This document shows positions 22,967-31,931 of a stretch of 35,260 nucleotides of DNA, one piece after another; position 1 is the first letter of the stretch, and each line of letters opens with the position of its first letter. This DNA is from Sphingomonas pruni NBRC 15498 (lineage in GTDB: Bacteria > Pseudomonadota > Alphaproteobacteria > Sphingomonadales > Sphingomonadaceae), in contig NZ_BCYZ01000049.1 of the NCBI RefSeq assembly GCF_001598455.1, positions 1-35,260 on the forward strand, written 5' to 3'. The notes below the pieces were generated by a model, which saw nothing but the letters and a program-made list of their open reading frames with translations, did no database searches and was not told where the DNA came from. The position numbers were made by a program, and so were the translations under genes.

Positions 22967-23875
22967 ATGCGTGGACAAGGATTGATAATTTTGGGCGTCG
23001 CGATCCTGATCGGATTGGCGGCGGTTTTCCTTGCCAATTCCTATCTTGGCCGGGTCGAACAGCAACAGAATACCAGCCCCCAGGGCACGGTGAAGGTCGC
23101 GGTGGCGAGCGTTCCGCTCGATTTCGGCACGCCGATCACGCCCGACAAGGTGCGGCTGGTCGATTGGCCGGCGGGCTCGCTGCCCGAAGGGACGTTCAGC
23201 TCGATCCCGCAGCTGTTGCCGATGAACCATACGCGCGTCGCGCTCCGCCCGATGGCGGCGAACGAGCCGATCCTGCGTTCCAAGATTTCGGGTGAAGGCG
23301 GCCGCGCGGCGATCTCCGCGGTGCTCGATCCGACCAAGCGCGCGGTCGCCGTGCGCCTCAGCGACGTCGCCGGAGTGGGCGGGTTCGTGCTGCCGGGGGA
23401 CGTCGTCGACGTCCTCGTCACGCGCACGCCGATGAACCCCAACGGCAACAGCCAGCAGATCACCGACGTCCTGCTGCAAAAGGTCCGCGTCATCGCGATC
23501 GACCAGGACGCCAGCGACAGCACCGACAAGCCCGCGATCGGCAAGACCGCGACGCTCGAAGTTGCACAGGTCGATGCGCAGAAACTCGCGCTGGCGCAGC
23601 AGGTCGGGCAATTGAGCCTGGCGCTGGTCAATCCCGCGTCCGAGGCCAGCCCGACGGTCGAAACCGTCAGCACCGACGATCTGCGCGATGGCGCCTATGT
23701 CGGCGGCTATTCGGACGGCGCGCCGCGCTATCAGCCGGCGCCGATCGCCTATGGGCCGCCAGCGGGACCACGAATGCCCCCCAAGCCGCCCGCGCCGAAC
23801 CCCGACCTGACGGTCATGGTCGTGCGCGGTACCAAGGACAGCAGCTATGAGGTGGGTCGCTATGTCGGTCGTTGA
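22967..23875 (+). CDS. cpaB: Flp pilus assembly protein CpaB (RcpC)
   Basis: This 302-aa periplasmic protein is anchored by an N-terminal helix (LIILGVAILIGLAAVFLANS). A SAF domain spans about 42-105 (VAVASVPLDFGTPITPDKV, WPAGSLPEGTF), followed by a CpaB/RcpC domain (RAVAVRLSDVAGVGGFVLPG, DVVDVLVTRTP, LLQKVRVIAIDQ, TATLEVAQVDAQKLALAQQ) and a Pro-rich tail (PPAGPRMPPKPPAPNP). It helps the secretin and pilus cross the envelope. It starts at ATG 22967 after GGGGGGTCGGG. Its end overlaps the start of the secretin gene. Confidence 0.95.
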   Translation: MRGQGLIILGVAILIGLAAVFLANSYLGRVEQQQNTSPQGTVKVAVASVPLDFGTPITPDKVRLVDWPAGSLPEGTFSSIPQLLPMNHTRVALRPMAANEPILRSKISGEGGRAAISAVLDPTKRAVAVRLSDVAGVGGFVLPGDVVDVLVTRTPMNPNGNSQQITDVLLQKVRVIAIDQDASDSTDKPAIGKTATLEVAQVDAQKLALAQQVGQLSLALVNPASEASPTVETVSTDDLRDGAYVGGYSDGAPRYQPAPIAYGPPAGPRMPPKPPAPNPDLTVMVVRGTKDSSYEVGRYVGR

Positions 23876-25361
23876 CATGAAGGCGCGCCTTCGCGTGCTC
23901 GCACTGGCGGCCGGCGCCGCCGCCATCGTCGTCCCGACGATGACCCAGGCCCAGGAAACGGTCAGGGCGGCGGACGCCAATCTGCGCGCCGGCGAGCTCG
24001 ACGTCGCCGTCAACAAGAGCCAGGTGCTGACCGCCGACCGGCCGTTCGCCAAGGCGCTGATCGGCAACGCCGATGTCGCCGACGTCCTGCCGCTGACCAA
24101 CCGCTCGCTCTATGTGCTGGGCAAGAAGATCGGCACGACCAGCCTGACGCTCTATGACAAGAACAACAACCTGATCTCGGTGATCGACGTCGCGGTCGGG
24201 CCGGATGTCATCTCGCTTCGCCGTCAGCTGAGCGAACTGATGCCGAGCGAGCAGATCGGCGTCCGCATGTCCGGCGATTCCGTCGTGCTGACCGGCACCG
24301 TGTCGAGCGGCCCGGCGATCGATCGCGCCAAGCAGATCGCCGCCACCTATGCCGGCGACAAGGTCGTCAATCTCTTGTCGGTCGGCGCGGCGCAACAGGT
24401 CATGCTGGAAGTGCGGTTCTCCGAAATGAACCGCAACGTAGCCAAGAGCCTGGGGATCAACACCGCCTTCACCAACGGCAATGGCGCCAACACTTTCCAG
24501 GGCGGCATCGGCAATACCGCGCCGGGGACGGCGCTGCTGACCAACAAGAACGGAGTGCCGACGGTCAATTTGTCCGGCATCCTCGACACGTTCGGCGTGG
24601 TGTCCAAGGGCATCTCGCTCGGCAATCTCAACATCTTCACCGCGCTCGACGCGCTCGAGCGCAAGGGCCTGGTGACCACCCTGGCCGAACCGACCCTGGT
24701 CGCCTTGTCGGGCGAATCCGCATCGTTCCTGGCGGGCGGCGAATTCCCCGTTCCCATATCGCAGGGCAGCAGCGGCGCTGGCCAGAACGGCGGCAACGCG
24801 ATCACGGTCGAATACAAGCCGTTCGGGGTCAGCCTGGCGTTCACGCCGACCGTGCTCGACGACGGTGTGATCAACATGGTGGTCGCGCCCGAAGTCAGCT
24901 CGATCGATCCCTCGGCATCGGTCACGATCAATGGCCTGACCATTCCCGGCCTGCAAACGCGGCGCGCAAAGACCACACTGGAACTGCGCGACGGCCAGTC
25001 GTTCGCGATCGCCGGGTTGTTGCGCAAGGATTTCCAGAGCACCGTCAGGCAATTCCCGCTGCTCGGGTCGATCCCGATCATCGGCGCCTTGTTCAGCTCG
25101 CGCGGGTTCCAGCGCCAGGAAACCGAGCTGGTCATCATCGTCACGCCGCGTCTGGTGCGGCCGGTGCCGGCGGGCCAGATGCGGCTGCCAACCGATCGCG
25201 TCCAGCCGCCGAGCGAGCTCGACCTGTTCCTGAACGGGCGAACCGACAAGGCGGTCGGGACCAACCCGTTCGACCCGAACGAACCGCCCAAGGACGGGCC
25301 GAAACCGACACCACCCGCCGGAGGCTTTTCCGGTCCCAATGGCTACGCGCCGCAAAGGTGA
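23862..25361 (+). CDS. cpaC: Tad pilus secretin CpaC (RcpA)
   Basis: This 499-aa outer-membrane secretin has a signal peptide within its first 31 residues (MKARLRVLALAAGAAAIVV from the third Met). It has a pilus-secretin N-domain (about 35-105, ADRPFAKALIGNADVADVLP), a BON-like domain (about 110-165, GDSVVLTGTVSSGPAIDRAK), and the secretin core from about 180 (VMLEVRFSEMNRNVAKSLG, LEPTL-type AEPTLVALSGESASFLAGGE, ALFSSRGFQRQETELVIIVTPRLV). A Pro-rich tail follows (DPNEPPKDGPKPTPPAGG). Candidate starts are ATG 23847, 23862 and 23877. I prefer 23862, with GAGGTGGG about 9 nt upstream, overlapping cpaB by 14 nt. It is followed by a lipoprotein gene. Confidence 0.93.
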   Translation: MSVVDMKARLRVLALAAGAAAIVVPTMTQAQETVRAADANLRAGELDVAVNKSQVLTADRPFAKALIGNADVADVLPLTNRSLYVLGKKIGTTSLTLYDKNNNLISVIDVAVGPDVISLRRQLSELMPSEQIGVRMSGDSVVLTGTVSSGPAIDRAKQIAATYAGDKVVNLLSVGAAQQVMLEVRFSEMNRNVAKSLGINTAFTNGNGANTFQGGIGNTAPGTALLTNKNGVPTVNLSGILDTFGVVSKGISLGNLNIFTALDALERKGLVTTLAEPTLVALSGESASFLAGGEFPVPISQGSSGAGQNGGNAITVEYKPFGVSLAFTPTVLDDGVINMVVAPEVSSIDPSASVTINGLTIPGLQTRRAKTTLELRDGQSFAIAGLLRKDFQSTVRQFPLLGSIPIIGALFSSRGFQRQETELVIIVTPRLVRPVPAGQMRLPTDRVQPPSELDLFLNGRTDKAVGTNPFDPNEPPKDGPKPTPPAGGFSGPNGYAPQR

Positions 25362-25366
25362 CCGAC

Positions 25367-25672
25367 ATGCGCTTCATTCTTCCGATCACGATTGCGGGCA
25401 TCGCGCTGTTGGCCGGCTGCACGCCGATCGACACGACCCTGGGCGATGCGGCCAAGACCGATTATGCGCTCCAGACGATCAATCCCGAGCCCAAGCCGGT
25501 GCCCGCCGAGGCCGCGGTGATGGAAGGCGGATCGGGCACGCAGGCGGCGAACGCCGCCGAGCGCTATCGTAAGGGGACGGTCAAGCAGCCCCAGGCCCAG
25601 ACGACGGGCAGCGGCAGCGGCGGAGGTTCCAGCGGCGGAGGCGGGGGGGGATCCCCCCCCAGTTCCAACTGA
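25367..25672 (+). CDS. Small lipoprotein in the Tad locus (CpaD-position)
   Basis: This 101-aa protein has a lipoprotein signal (MRFILPITIAGIALLAGCTP, lipobox LAGC). A disordered mature part follows, and the tail is glycine-rich and ends SPPSSN. It sits where cpaD usually lies, but it is much shorter than CpaD proteins (about 200 aa), so homology is not claimed. Start ATG 25367 has AAAGG upstream; the GTG at 25358 would make a GTGA overlap with the secretin stop. The last codons include a G8-AT-C8 palindrome (25643-25660). The next gene starts one base after the stop and has no visible ribosome site, so its translation probably depends on this gene. Confidence 0.75.
   Translation: MRFILPITIAGIALLAGCTPIDTTLGDAAKTDYALQTINPEPKPVPAEAAVMEGGSGTQAANAAERYRKGTVKQPQAQTTGSGSGGGSSGGGGGGSPPSSN
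25643..25660. repeat. Perfect 18-bp palindrome G8-AT-C8, potential slippage site
   Basis: Eight Gs, AT and eight Cs form a perfect palindrome at the end of the lipoprotein gene, 13 nt before the TadG start. Homopolymers of this length are prone to slipped-strand errors. Deleting one base would put the lipoprotein in frame with TadG (the codons between, 25659-25673, contain no stop). A hairpin of seven GC pairs with a GATC loop is also possible. Confidence 0.7.
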
Positions 25673-25673
25673 C

Positions 25674-27215
25674 ATGCGCCGCGCAACCCAAAAGCTCTGG
25701 AAGTCCGAGAGCGGATCGGTCGCGCCCATCGTCGCCATATCTTTGTTCGCGCTGATCGGCGCGGCGGGGATCGGATTCGATTATTCGCGCCTGGTCGGCA
25801 TGCATACCGAGCTTCAGGACGCGGCCGACCATGCCGCGCTCGCCGCCGCCGCACAGCTTGACGGCAAGACCGGCGCGCAGACCCGCGCCAAGGCAGCAGC
25901 GAAGACCCTGATCACCAACCTGGCATTGTTCGCCAATGACGGCGGCAATCGGTCGGTGTCGGTGTCCGACGCCAACATTTTGTTCTATCAGGACAAGGCC
26001 AAGACCACGCTGTCGACCAGCGATGCCAATTCCTATTTCGTCCAGGTTACCGTCGACACCAAGCAGGCGCGCTATGCGCTGACTCCAGTGGTTGCCGCCT
26101 TCACCTCGGGATCGATCAACGCCAAGGCGTTCGCCGGCGTAGCGTCGGGCATCTGCAAAGTGCCGCCGGTGATGATCTGCAATCCGCAGGAAACAGCGAC
26201 GACCAAAACGTTCGACGCGACCGGGCTGATCGGGGCCGGGCTCAATCTGGTGTCGGTCGGCAACGGCAATGGTGGCTGGTCGCCGGGCAATTTCGGCTAT
26301 CTCAACACCCATTCCGGCAGCAACGGCGCGCAGGGCTTACGCGAGGGGCTGGGCTGGCTGACGCCCGCCGGCGACTGCCTGCCGCAGACTGGGGTCGACA
26401 CCAAACCAGGTGCCAGCGTGTCGGTTACCGATGCGCTCAATACCCGCTTCGACATCTACGATTCGGGTCAGTCCTGTCCGTCCGGCGGCACCTGTCCGCC
26501 GTCGGCCAACACGGTCAAGGACCTGGTCAAGAAAAACGGTAACGGCAACAATTCCTGCACGCTCGGCAATAACGGCTGGCAGGAAGCGTCCAATCCCTAT
26601 CTGCCGACCAGCGCCACGACGCCGCTGACCTCGGCTCAGATGCCCAGTGCGATCGGTTATCCGCGCGACATGTGCCATGCTATTAGCGCCAACGGTAGCT
26701 GCGCGAGCGGCCGGATCGGCGACGGGTTGTGGGATCGTAACGCCTATTTCTACGTCAATTATGGGTCGGGGTTCGACTGGCGAACTGCGATGACGACAGC
26801 TGGGTACAACCCCAACACTGTCACGCGATACCAAGTCTATACGTGGGAACTGACTAACGCGGCGTCGCGCATCAACACGCCCCGCGCGGTCGGCGGGGGA
26901 ACGACGGCTTATGGCGCACCGATCTGTTGGTCGGGTACGCCCTCCGGCGGGATCACCCCAGGCGGCAACAATGTCGACCGGCGGCGTATCTCCGCGGCGA
27001 TCGTCAATTGCCAACAGAACAGCGTCAACGGATCGTCGACCAACGTGCCGGTAGTCAAATGGGTCGAGCTGTTCCTGGTCGAACCGTCGGCGAACCGGAC
27101 GCGGACCAGCGCCGGCGATATCTATGTCGAGGTCATCGGCGAAACCAACAGCGGCAGCGCGGGCGGTACCGCGGGTCAGGTGGTACGCAAGGACGTACCC
27201 TATCTGATCGAATGA
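25674..27215 (+). CDS. tadG: TadG-like Flp pilus pseudopilin/assembly protein
   Basis: This 513-aa protein has an N-terminal Tad domain: basic MRRATQKLWKSESGSVAP, then hydrophobic IVAISLFALIGAAGIGFDY with DYSRLVGMHTELQDAADHAALAAA, typical of TadG. The large exposed C-terminal part (about 150-513) is Gly/Asn/Ser/Thr-rich with about ten cysteines (such as SCPSGGTCPP, NSCTLG, DMCHAI, NGSCASG, PICWSG), so disulfides are likely. The start is one base after the lipoprotein stop with no ribosome site, so translational coupling is likely. The stop overlaps the next start (ATGA). It may sit at the pilus tip or in the periplasmic assembly complex. Confidence 0.88.
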   Translation: MRRATQKLWKSESGSVAPIVAISLFALIGAAGIGFDYSRLVGMHTELQDAADHAALAAAAQLDGKTGAQTRAKAAAKTLITNLALFANDGGNRSVSVSDANILFYQDKAKTTLSTSDANSYFVQVTVDTKQARYALTPVVAAFTSGSINAKAFAGVASGICKVPPVMICNPQETATTKTFDATGLIGAGLNLVSVGNGNGGWSPGNFGYLNTHSGSNGAQGLREGLGWLTPAGDCLPQTGVDTKPGASVSVTDALNTRFDIYDSGQSCPSGGTCPPSANTVKDLVKKNGNGNNSCTLGNNGWQEASNPYLPTSATTPLTSAQMPSAIGYPRDMCHAISANGSCASGRIGDGLWDRNAYFYVNYGSGFDWRTAMTTAGYNPNTVTRYQVYTWELTNAASRINTPRAVGGGTTAYGAPICWSGTPSGGITPGGNNVDRRRISAAIVNCQQNSVNGSSTNVPVVKWVELFLVEPSANRTRTSAGDIYVEVIGETNSGSAGGTAGQVVRKDVPYLIE

Positions 27216-27730
27216 TCGGGCGGCGCGCCTCGGTCGCCTCGCGGGCGTTGGCCTGCCGCCGCGGCTCCGCGGCGGTCGAGATGGCGCTCGTCACGCCGAT
27301 ATTCCTCGTGCTCGCTTGCGGCGCGGTCGATCTCGGCAATTACTTCCTGTCGGAACATGCCATGCTGAAGGGCGTGCGCGACGGCGCGCGCTACGCGTCG
27401 CGCCGCTACCCGGTCAATTGTGCCGCGGTGACCAACGATACCAGTGCCGTTGCCGTGGCAACGCAGAATCTGGTCCGCACCAACACCGTCGACGGGACCG
27501 GCAACGTTCGCCTCAACGGCTGGACGAGCAACTCAACCATCGTCGTGTCGGTCGCGTGCAACACCGACACCACCTATCGTGGCGGCATCTATACCGCCTC
27601 GTCGGCGGGGGTGCCGGTGGTCTCGGTGACCGCGACACTGCCCTATCCCTCGCTGTTCAAGGCGTTCGGCATCACCAAGACGACGATCAACCTCAACGCG
27701 ACTGCGCAAGCGGCGGTGGTGGGCGCATGA
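27212..27730 (+). CDS. tadE: TadE-like pseudopilin 1
   Basis: This 172-aa protein has a basic leader (MIGRRASVASRALACRRGSA) and the TadE motif SAAVEMALVTPIFLVLACGAVDLG (Gly, Glu at +5 and hydrophobic helix), so CpaA processing is likely. The exposed domain has a Cys pair (YPVNCAAV, SVACNTDT) and ends YPSLFKAFGITKTTINLNATA. It overlaps the upstream TadG (ATGA) and the downstream gene (ATGA). It is a minor pseudopilin of the Tad machine. It resembles the next protein in overall layout but not closely in sequence. Confidence 0.88.
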   Translation: MIGRRASVASRALACRRGSAAVEMALVTPIFLVLACGAVDLGNYFLSEHAMLKGVRDGARYASRRYPVNCAAVTNDTSAVAVATQNLVRTNTVDGTGNVRLNGWTSNSTIVVSVACNTDTTYRGGIYTASSAGVPVVSVTATLPYPSLFKAFGITKTTINLNATAQAAVVGA

Positions 27731-28341
27731 AGGCGATCCGCGCGCTGCTGCGATCGACGCATGGCGGGACCGCCGCCGAATTCGGCCTGCTGACGCCCCT
27801 GCTGCTGTCGTTCATGATCGGCACGGTCGATCTCGGCCGGTTCCTGTGGACCTGCAACCGCGCCGAAAAGGCGACCCAGATGGGCGTGCGCTACGCGGTC
27901 ACCAATGACGTCGTGCCGGGTGGCCTGGCAACCTATGACTTCGCGGTGGCCGGTGGGATCCCGCAGGGCGATCCGATCCCGTTGAGTTCATTCGGTGGCG
28001 CCGACTGCAATTCGGCCGGCGGTACGGTGACCTGCACCTGCAAGACGGGGGCGACTTGCCCCACTCTTACCCCCATCAACACGGCCGCGTTCAACGCCAT
28101 CGTGACCCAGATGCAGCGATTCTATCCCAGCCTGACCGCCGACAACGTCACGATAAGCTATGAATATTCGGGCTTGGGCTATGCCGGGGATCCCAACGGA
28201 ATCCAGGTATCTCCGCTGATCACGGTAAAGCTCAAGAATATGACATTCACGCCGATGCTTTTCCGCTTCTTCGGAAGCACCAGCCTCAACCTGCCGGCTT
28301 ATGCCGCCTCGCTGACGCTGGAAGACGGCAAGACTGGTTAG
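27727..28341 (+). CDS. TadE-like pseudopilin 2
   Basis: This 204-aa protein has the TadE-type N-terminus GGTAAEFGLLTPLLLSFMIGTVDLG, with Glu in the processing motif and a hydrophobic helix. The exposed domain holds a tight cysteine cluster (four Cys between GADCNSAG and GATCPTLT) and ends MLFRFFGSTSLNLPAYAASLTL. Start ATG 27727 overlaps the previous stop (ATGA). It is a minor pseudopilin; TadE/TadF pairs are the norm in Tad loci, so this may fill the TadF role. Confidence 0.85.
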   Translation: MKAIRALLRSTHGGTAAEFGLLTPLLLSFMIGTVDLGRFLWTCNRAEKATQMGVRYAVTNDVVPGGLATYDFAVAGGIPQGDPIPLSSFGGADCNSAGGTVTCTCKTGATCPTLTPINTAAFNAIVTQMQRFYPSLTADNVTISYEYSGLGYAGDPNGIQVSPLITVKLKNMTFTPMLFRFFGSTSLNLPAYAASLTLEDGKTG

Positions 28342-28356
28342 ATGGGAGTTTGCGTT

Positions 28357-29559
28357 GTGGGAGCGGTAGACTTGTCCGAGTTCGAACCGAATAGCTGGAC
28401 CATCAGGCGGCCCGGCGCGGCGGTCGAGCTCGTCCTGTCGCAGGAAGAAGTGCTGACCGCCGAATTCGGCCCCAGCGTCGTTGCCGGCTGGTCGCTCGAC
28501 ACCAGCAAGATCGAGCCCGATGACGAGGTCCCGGAAGAGATCGTCAAGCGCGCGCGTGTGATCGTGATCGAGGTGCGCCCGGATCGCCCGGCTTCGCTCG
28601 CGCGGCTGGTCCGGCTGCACGTCGAAAATCCATCGGTCGCGGTGATCGCGGCAGTGCGCAACCCCACCGTCCCGACAATGCAGGCGCTGCTGCGCGCGGG
28701 CATCAAGGACGTCATCGCCTTGCCGTTGGTCCGCAACGACCTCGAAACCGTGCTCGAACGGATGCGCGAGGAGATCGAGCGCGGGCTGGCTCAGGCGACG
28801 CCGACCGGCAAGGTCGTGTCGATCATCAAGAGCGTCGGCGGTGTCGGCGCGACCGCTTTGCTGACCCAGGCCGCCGCGCTTTATGCCCAGCGCGAAGCCG
28901 ATCGCGGGTTCAAGGTGTGCCTGTTCGACCTCGACCTCCAGGGCGGCAATGCCGCGACGCATCTCGGTATCAGCCCGAATTTGACTGTCAGCGAGTTGCT
29001 CGATGCCGGCAAGCGGCTCGATCCCGCCGTGCTGGCGTCGGTCGCGGCCGAACATGAATCGGGCCTGCGGGTCGTCGCCGCCCCCGCCGACCTGATGCCG
29101 ACTGACACCGTCGGCGTCGACCAGATCTGCGACATCATCCATTTGGCAACCGCGGAATATCGCACCGTCTTCCTCGACCTGCCGAGCGACTGGACCAATT
29201 GGTCGCTCTCGCTGGTCGCGCAGTCGGACGTGGTGTTCCTGATCGTCGAACTGTCGATCGCCAGCCTGCGGCAGGCGCAGCGCCAACTCGCCTTGCTGGT
29301 CAAGCTGGGCGTCGCGGCCGACAAGATCCAGGTCGTGGTCAACCGCGTCGAGAAGAAGCTGTTCCAGCAGATCAACCTGAAGGATGCTTCGGAGACGATC
29401 GGTCGCCAGATCGGGCTCAGCGTCACCAACGACTTCTCGCTGATGAACACCGCGCTCAATCGCGGGGTGATGATCGGCGACATCAAGTCGAAGAGCGCGG
29501 TGTCCCGCGATCTCAACAAGCTGCTCGACGCGATCGACATGCTGCTCGAGCGCGGCTGA
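28357..29559 (+). CDS. cpaE: CpaE/TadZ pilus localisation ATPase (MinD/ParA-like)
   Basis: This protein of about 400 aa (405 from ATG 28342) directs the Tad machinery to a cell pole. It has an N-terminal receiver-like domain (about 1-140, VIVIEVRPDR, AVIAAVRNPTV, IKDVIALPLV) and a C-terminal ParA/MinD-type domain with an atypical Walker A KSVGGVGATALLTQ, where the GK-T lysine is replaced by Ala, as seen in CpaE/TadZ proteins. Also present are the FDLDLQGGN switch motif and a VVVNRVEKK strand. GTG 28357 is favoured by GGGAG at an 8-nt spacing; ATG 28342 directly abuts the previous stop but lacks a clear site. The following CpaF start shares one base with this stop. Confidence 0.9.
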   Translation: MGAVDLSEFEPNSWTIRRPGAAVELVLSQEEVLTAEFGPSVVAGWSLDTSKIEPDDEVPEEIVKRARVIVIEVRPDRPASLARLVRLHVENPSVAVIAAVRNPTVPTMQALLRAGIKDVIALPLVRNDLETVLERMREEIERGLAQATPTGKVVSIIKSVGGVGATALLTQAAALYAQREADRGFKVCLFDLDLQGGNAATHLGISPNLTVSELLDAGKRLDPAVLASVAAEHESGLRVVAAPADLMPTDTVGVDQICDIIHLATAEYRTVFLDLPSDWTNWSLSLVAQSDVVFLIVELSIASLRQAQRQLALLVKLGVAADKIQVVVNRVEKKLFQQINLKDASETIGRQIGLSVTNDFSLMNTALNRGVMIGDIKSKSAVSRDLNKLLDAIDMLLERG

Positions 29560-30926
29560 TGAGTGCCTGGCAGATCAGACGGACCGGCGAACGCGCTGCC
29601 TCCGGGCAGGCAGCGGTCGTGCCCGACAAGGAAGAGCAGTCGCAAGCGGAGGCCGATCGCCATACCGCGCTCAAGGTGGAATTGCACCAGCGGCTGCTCG
29701 ACCTGATCAACCTGTCCGCGCTCGAAACCATGTCGCGCGAGCAGATCCAGGCCGAGATCGGCGAGATCGTCCACGAACAATTGTCGCTGCAGAAGCACGC
29801 GCTCAACCTGGCCGAGCGCAAGCGGTTGGTCAGCGACGTGCTCGACGAACTGCTCGGCCTCGGGCCGCTCGAGCCGTTGCTCAAGGACGAGAGCATCACC
29901 GACATCCTGGTTAACGGCTATGACTCGGTGTTCGTCGAGCGCCATGGCAAGCTCGAGCCGTCATCGATCCGCTTCAAGGACGAGCGGCATCTGTTGCGCA
30001 TCATCCAGAAGATCGTCGCCGCGGTCGGACGCCGGGTCGACGAGGCATCGCCTTATGTCGACGCCCGGCTGGCCGACGGGTCGCGCGTCAACGCGATCAT
30101 CCCGCCGCTCGCGGTCGACGGCTCCCTGCTCTCGATCCGCAAGTTCGCGCGGGTGCCGATCGATATGGAGCGGCTGATTTCCTATGGCAGCGTGCCGCGC
30201 GCGGTCGCGCAAGTGCTCGAAGCGATCGTCGAGGCGCGGCGCAACATCCTCATCTCGGGCGGCACCGGGTCGGGCAAGACCACCCTGCTCAACGCGATGT
30301 CGGCCTATATCGACAATGCCGAGCGGATCGTGACGATCGAGGATTCGGCCGAACTCCAGCTGCAACAGGCGCATATCGCGCGGCTCGAAACGCGTCCGGC
30401 CAATATCGAGGGCAATGGCGAAGTCACCCAGCGCGATCTGCTCAAGAACGCGCTGCGCATGCGGCCCGATCGCATCATCGTCGGCGAAGTCCGCGCCGGC
30501 GAGGCGTTCGACATGCTGCAGGCGATGAACACCGGACATGACGGGTCGATGACCACGGTGCACGCCAATACCCCGCGGGACGCCTTGTCGCGGCTCGAAC
30601 AGATGATCGGCATGAGCGGGATCGACATCGCGCCGCGTTCGGCCCGCGCGCAGATCGCCTCGGCGATCAACGTCGTCATCCAGGTCGGCCGCCTGTCCGA
30701 CGGCAAGCGTCGCCTGATGAGCCTGTCCGAGCTGATCGGCATGGAAGGCGAAGTCGTCACCATGCAGGAAATCTTCCGCTTCCGCATGACCGGCCGCGAC
30801 GAGCATGGCGCGGTGCTCGGCCGGTTCGAAGCGAGCGGCATCCGCCCGCATTTCATGCAAGAGCTGGAGGATCGCGGGATCAAGCTGCCCGCGGATATCT
30901 TCAATCCCAGCGCGGCGCTCGCCTGA
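29559..30926 (+). CDS. cpaF: CpaF/TadA secretion ATPase
   Basis: This 455-aa hexameric GSPII_E-type ATPase powers Flp pilus extension and retraction. An N-terminal all-helical region (1-90) is followed by the N-terminal domain ([39 protein letters not shown]) and the ATPase core. Walker [10 protein letters not shown] lies at about residues 234-242. Asp-box [10 protein letters not shown], Walker B-like [19 protein letters not shown] and His-box [18 protein letters not shown] follow. The start ATG overlaps the CpaE stop (TGATG), and the stop overlaps the TadB start in the same way. Length and motifs are typical. Confidence 0.97.
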   Translation: MSAWQIRRTGERAASGQAAVVPDKEEQSQAEADRHTALKVELHQRLLDLINLSALETMSREQIQAEIGEIVHEQLSLQKHALNLAERKRLVSDVLDELLGLGPLEPLLKDESITDILVNGYDSVFVERHGKLEPSSIRFKDERHLLRIIQKIVAAVGRRVDEASPYVDARLADGSRVNAIIPPLAVDGSLLSIRKFARVPIDMERLISYGSVPRAVAQVLEAIVEARRNILISGGTGSGKTTLLNAMSAYIDNAERIVTIEDSAELQLQQAHIARLETRPANIEGNGEVTQRDLLKNALRMRPDRIIVGEVRAGEAFDMLQAMNTGHDGSMTTVHANTPRDALSRLEQMIGMSGIDIAPRSARAQIASAINVVIQVGRLSDGKRRLMSLSELIGMEGEVVTMQEIFRFRMTGRDEHGAVLGRFEASGIRPHFMQELEDRGIKLPADIFNPSAALA

Positions 30927-31927
30927 TGTCGACCGACGTCATCCGGCTGCTCGTCCTGGCGCTCGTGTTCGCGGCCGTCGTGCTCGGGATCGAGGGCGGC
31001 ATGCGCTGGTACCGCACCAATCGCGGCGGCGCGATGGCGGTCAATAAGCGCCTGCGCCTGATCGCCAGCGGCTTCGATCGTCCCGAGGTTCTCGCGCGCC
31101 TGCGCCGCGAGACTTGGGGCGACGCGATCCACCTGCCGGGCATCCTGGCCGGTCCGGGCAAGAAGCTCGACAGCACGCTGCGTGCCGCCGGCTTCGGGAT
31201 GTCGCCGGGACGCACTTTCATGCTGATGCTGCTGATCGTCGCGGTGTTGTTCGTGCTGACGATGTTCGGCGCCGTCATCTTCGGCTTTCGGATCGGCCTG
31301 GGCACGGTGCTGATGACGGCCTGCTTCGCCGTCGCGGCGGGCATGGTGCTGCCGCTGATGGTGATCGCCCAGCGCGCCGAGCGGCGACGCAAGAAGATGG
31401 CCGATCAATTTCCCGTCGCACTCGACATCTTCGTGCGCGGCTTGCGCGCCGGGCATCCCGTGGCCTCCGCGCTCGACCTCCTCACCCAGGAAATGACCGA
31501 CCCGATCGGCAGCGAATTCGGCATCGTCACCGACGAAGTCGCTTATGGCGCGGATTTGCGCGACGCCCTGCAGAACATGGCCGATCGCTGCGATCTCGAC
31601 GACCTGCGCATGTTCGTCGTCTCGCTGTCGGTGCAGAACGAGACCGGCGGCAACCTCGCCGAGATTCTCGAAAACCTGTCGCAAGTCATCCGCGAGCGCG
31701 CCAGCATGGTGCTGATGGTCCGCGCGCTCAGCTCGGAAGGGCGGATGACCGCGACGATCCTGACCGCTTTGCCGGTCCTGGCGTTCGTCGCCTTGTTCCT
31801 GCTCAATCCGCCTTTCTACCTCCAGGTAGCGGGCGATCGCGCTTTCTCGATCGGTTTCGGCTGCCTGATCGGGCTCTATCTGATCGGGTTCTTCATCATC
31901 CGCCGTCTCGTCAACATCAAGGTCTAG
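30926..31927 (+). CDS. tadB: TadB inner-membrane platform protein
   Basis: This 333-aa polytopic protein has a T2SSF domain. One N-terminal helix ([20 protein letters not shown]) is followed by a cytoplasmic stretch, two helices around 95-140, the GSPII_F cytoplasmic domain ([57 protein letters not shown]) and two C-terminal helices. It couples CpaF to pilin addition, with TadC as partner. The start shares one base with the CpaF stop. The gap to tadC is 4 nt. Confidence 0.95.
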   Translation: MSTDVIRLLVLALVFAAVVLGIEGGMRWYRTNRGGAMAVNKRLRLIASGFDRPEVLARLRRETWGDAIHLPGILAGPGKKLDSTLRAAGFGMSPGRTFMLMLLIVAVLFVLTMFGAVIFGFRIGLGTVLMTACFAVAAGMVLPLMVIAQRAERRRKKMADQFPVALDIFVRGLRAGHPVASALDLLTQEMTDPIGSEFGIVTDEVAYGADLRDALQNMADRCDLDDLRMFVVSLSVQNETGGNLAEILENLSQVIRERASMVLMVRALSSEGRMTATILTALPVLAFVALFLLNPPFYLQVAGDRAFSIGFGCLIGLYLIGFFIIRRLVNIKV

Positions 31928-31931
31928 CGCG

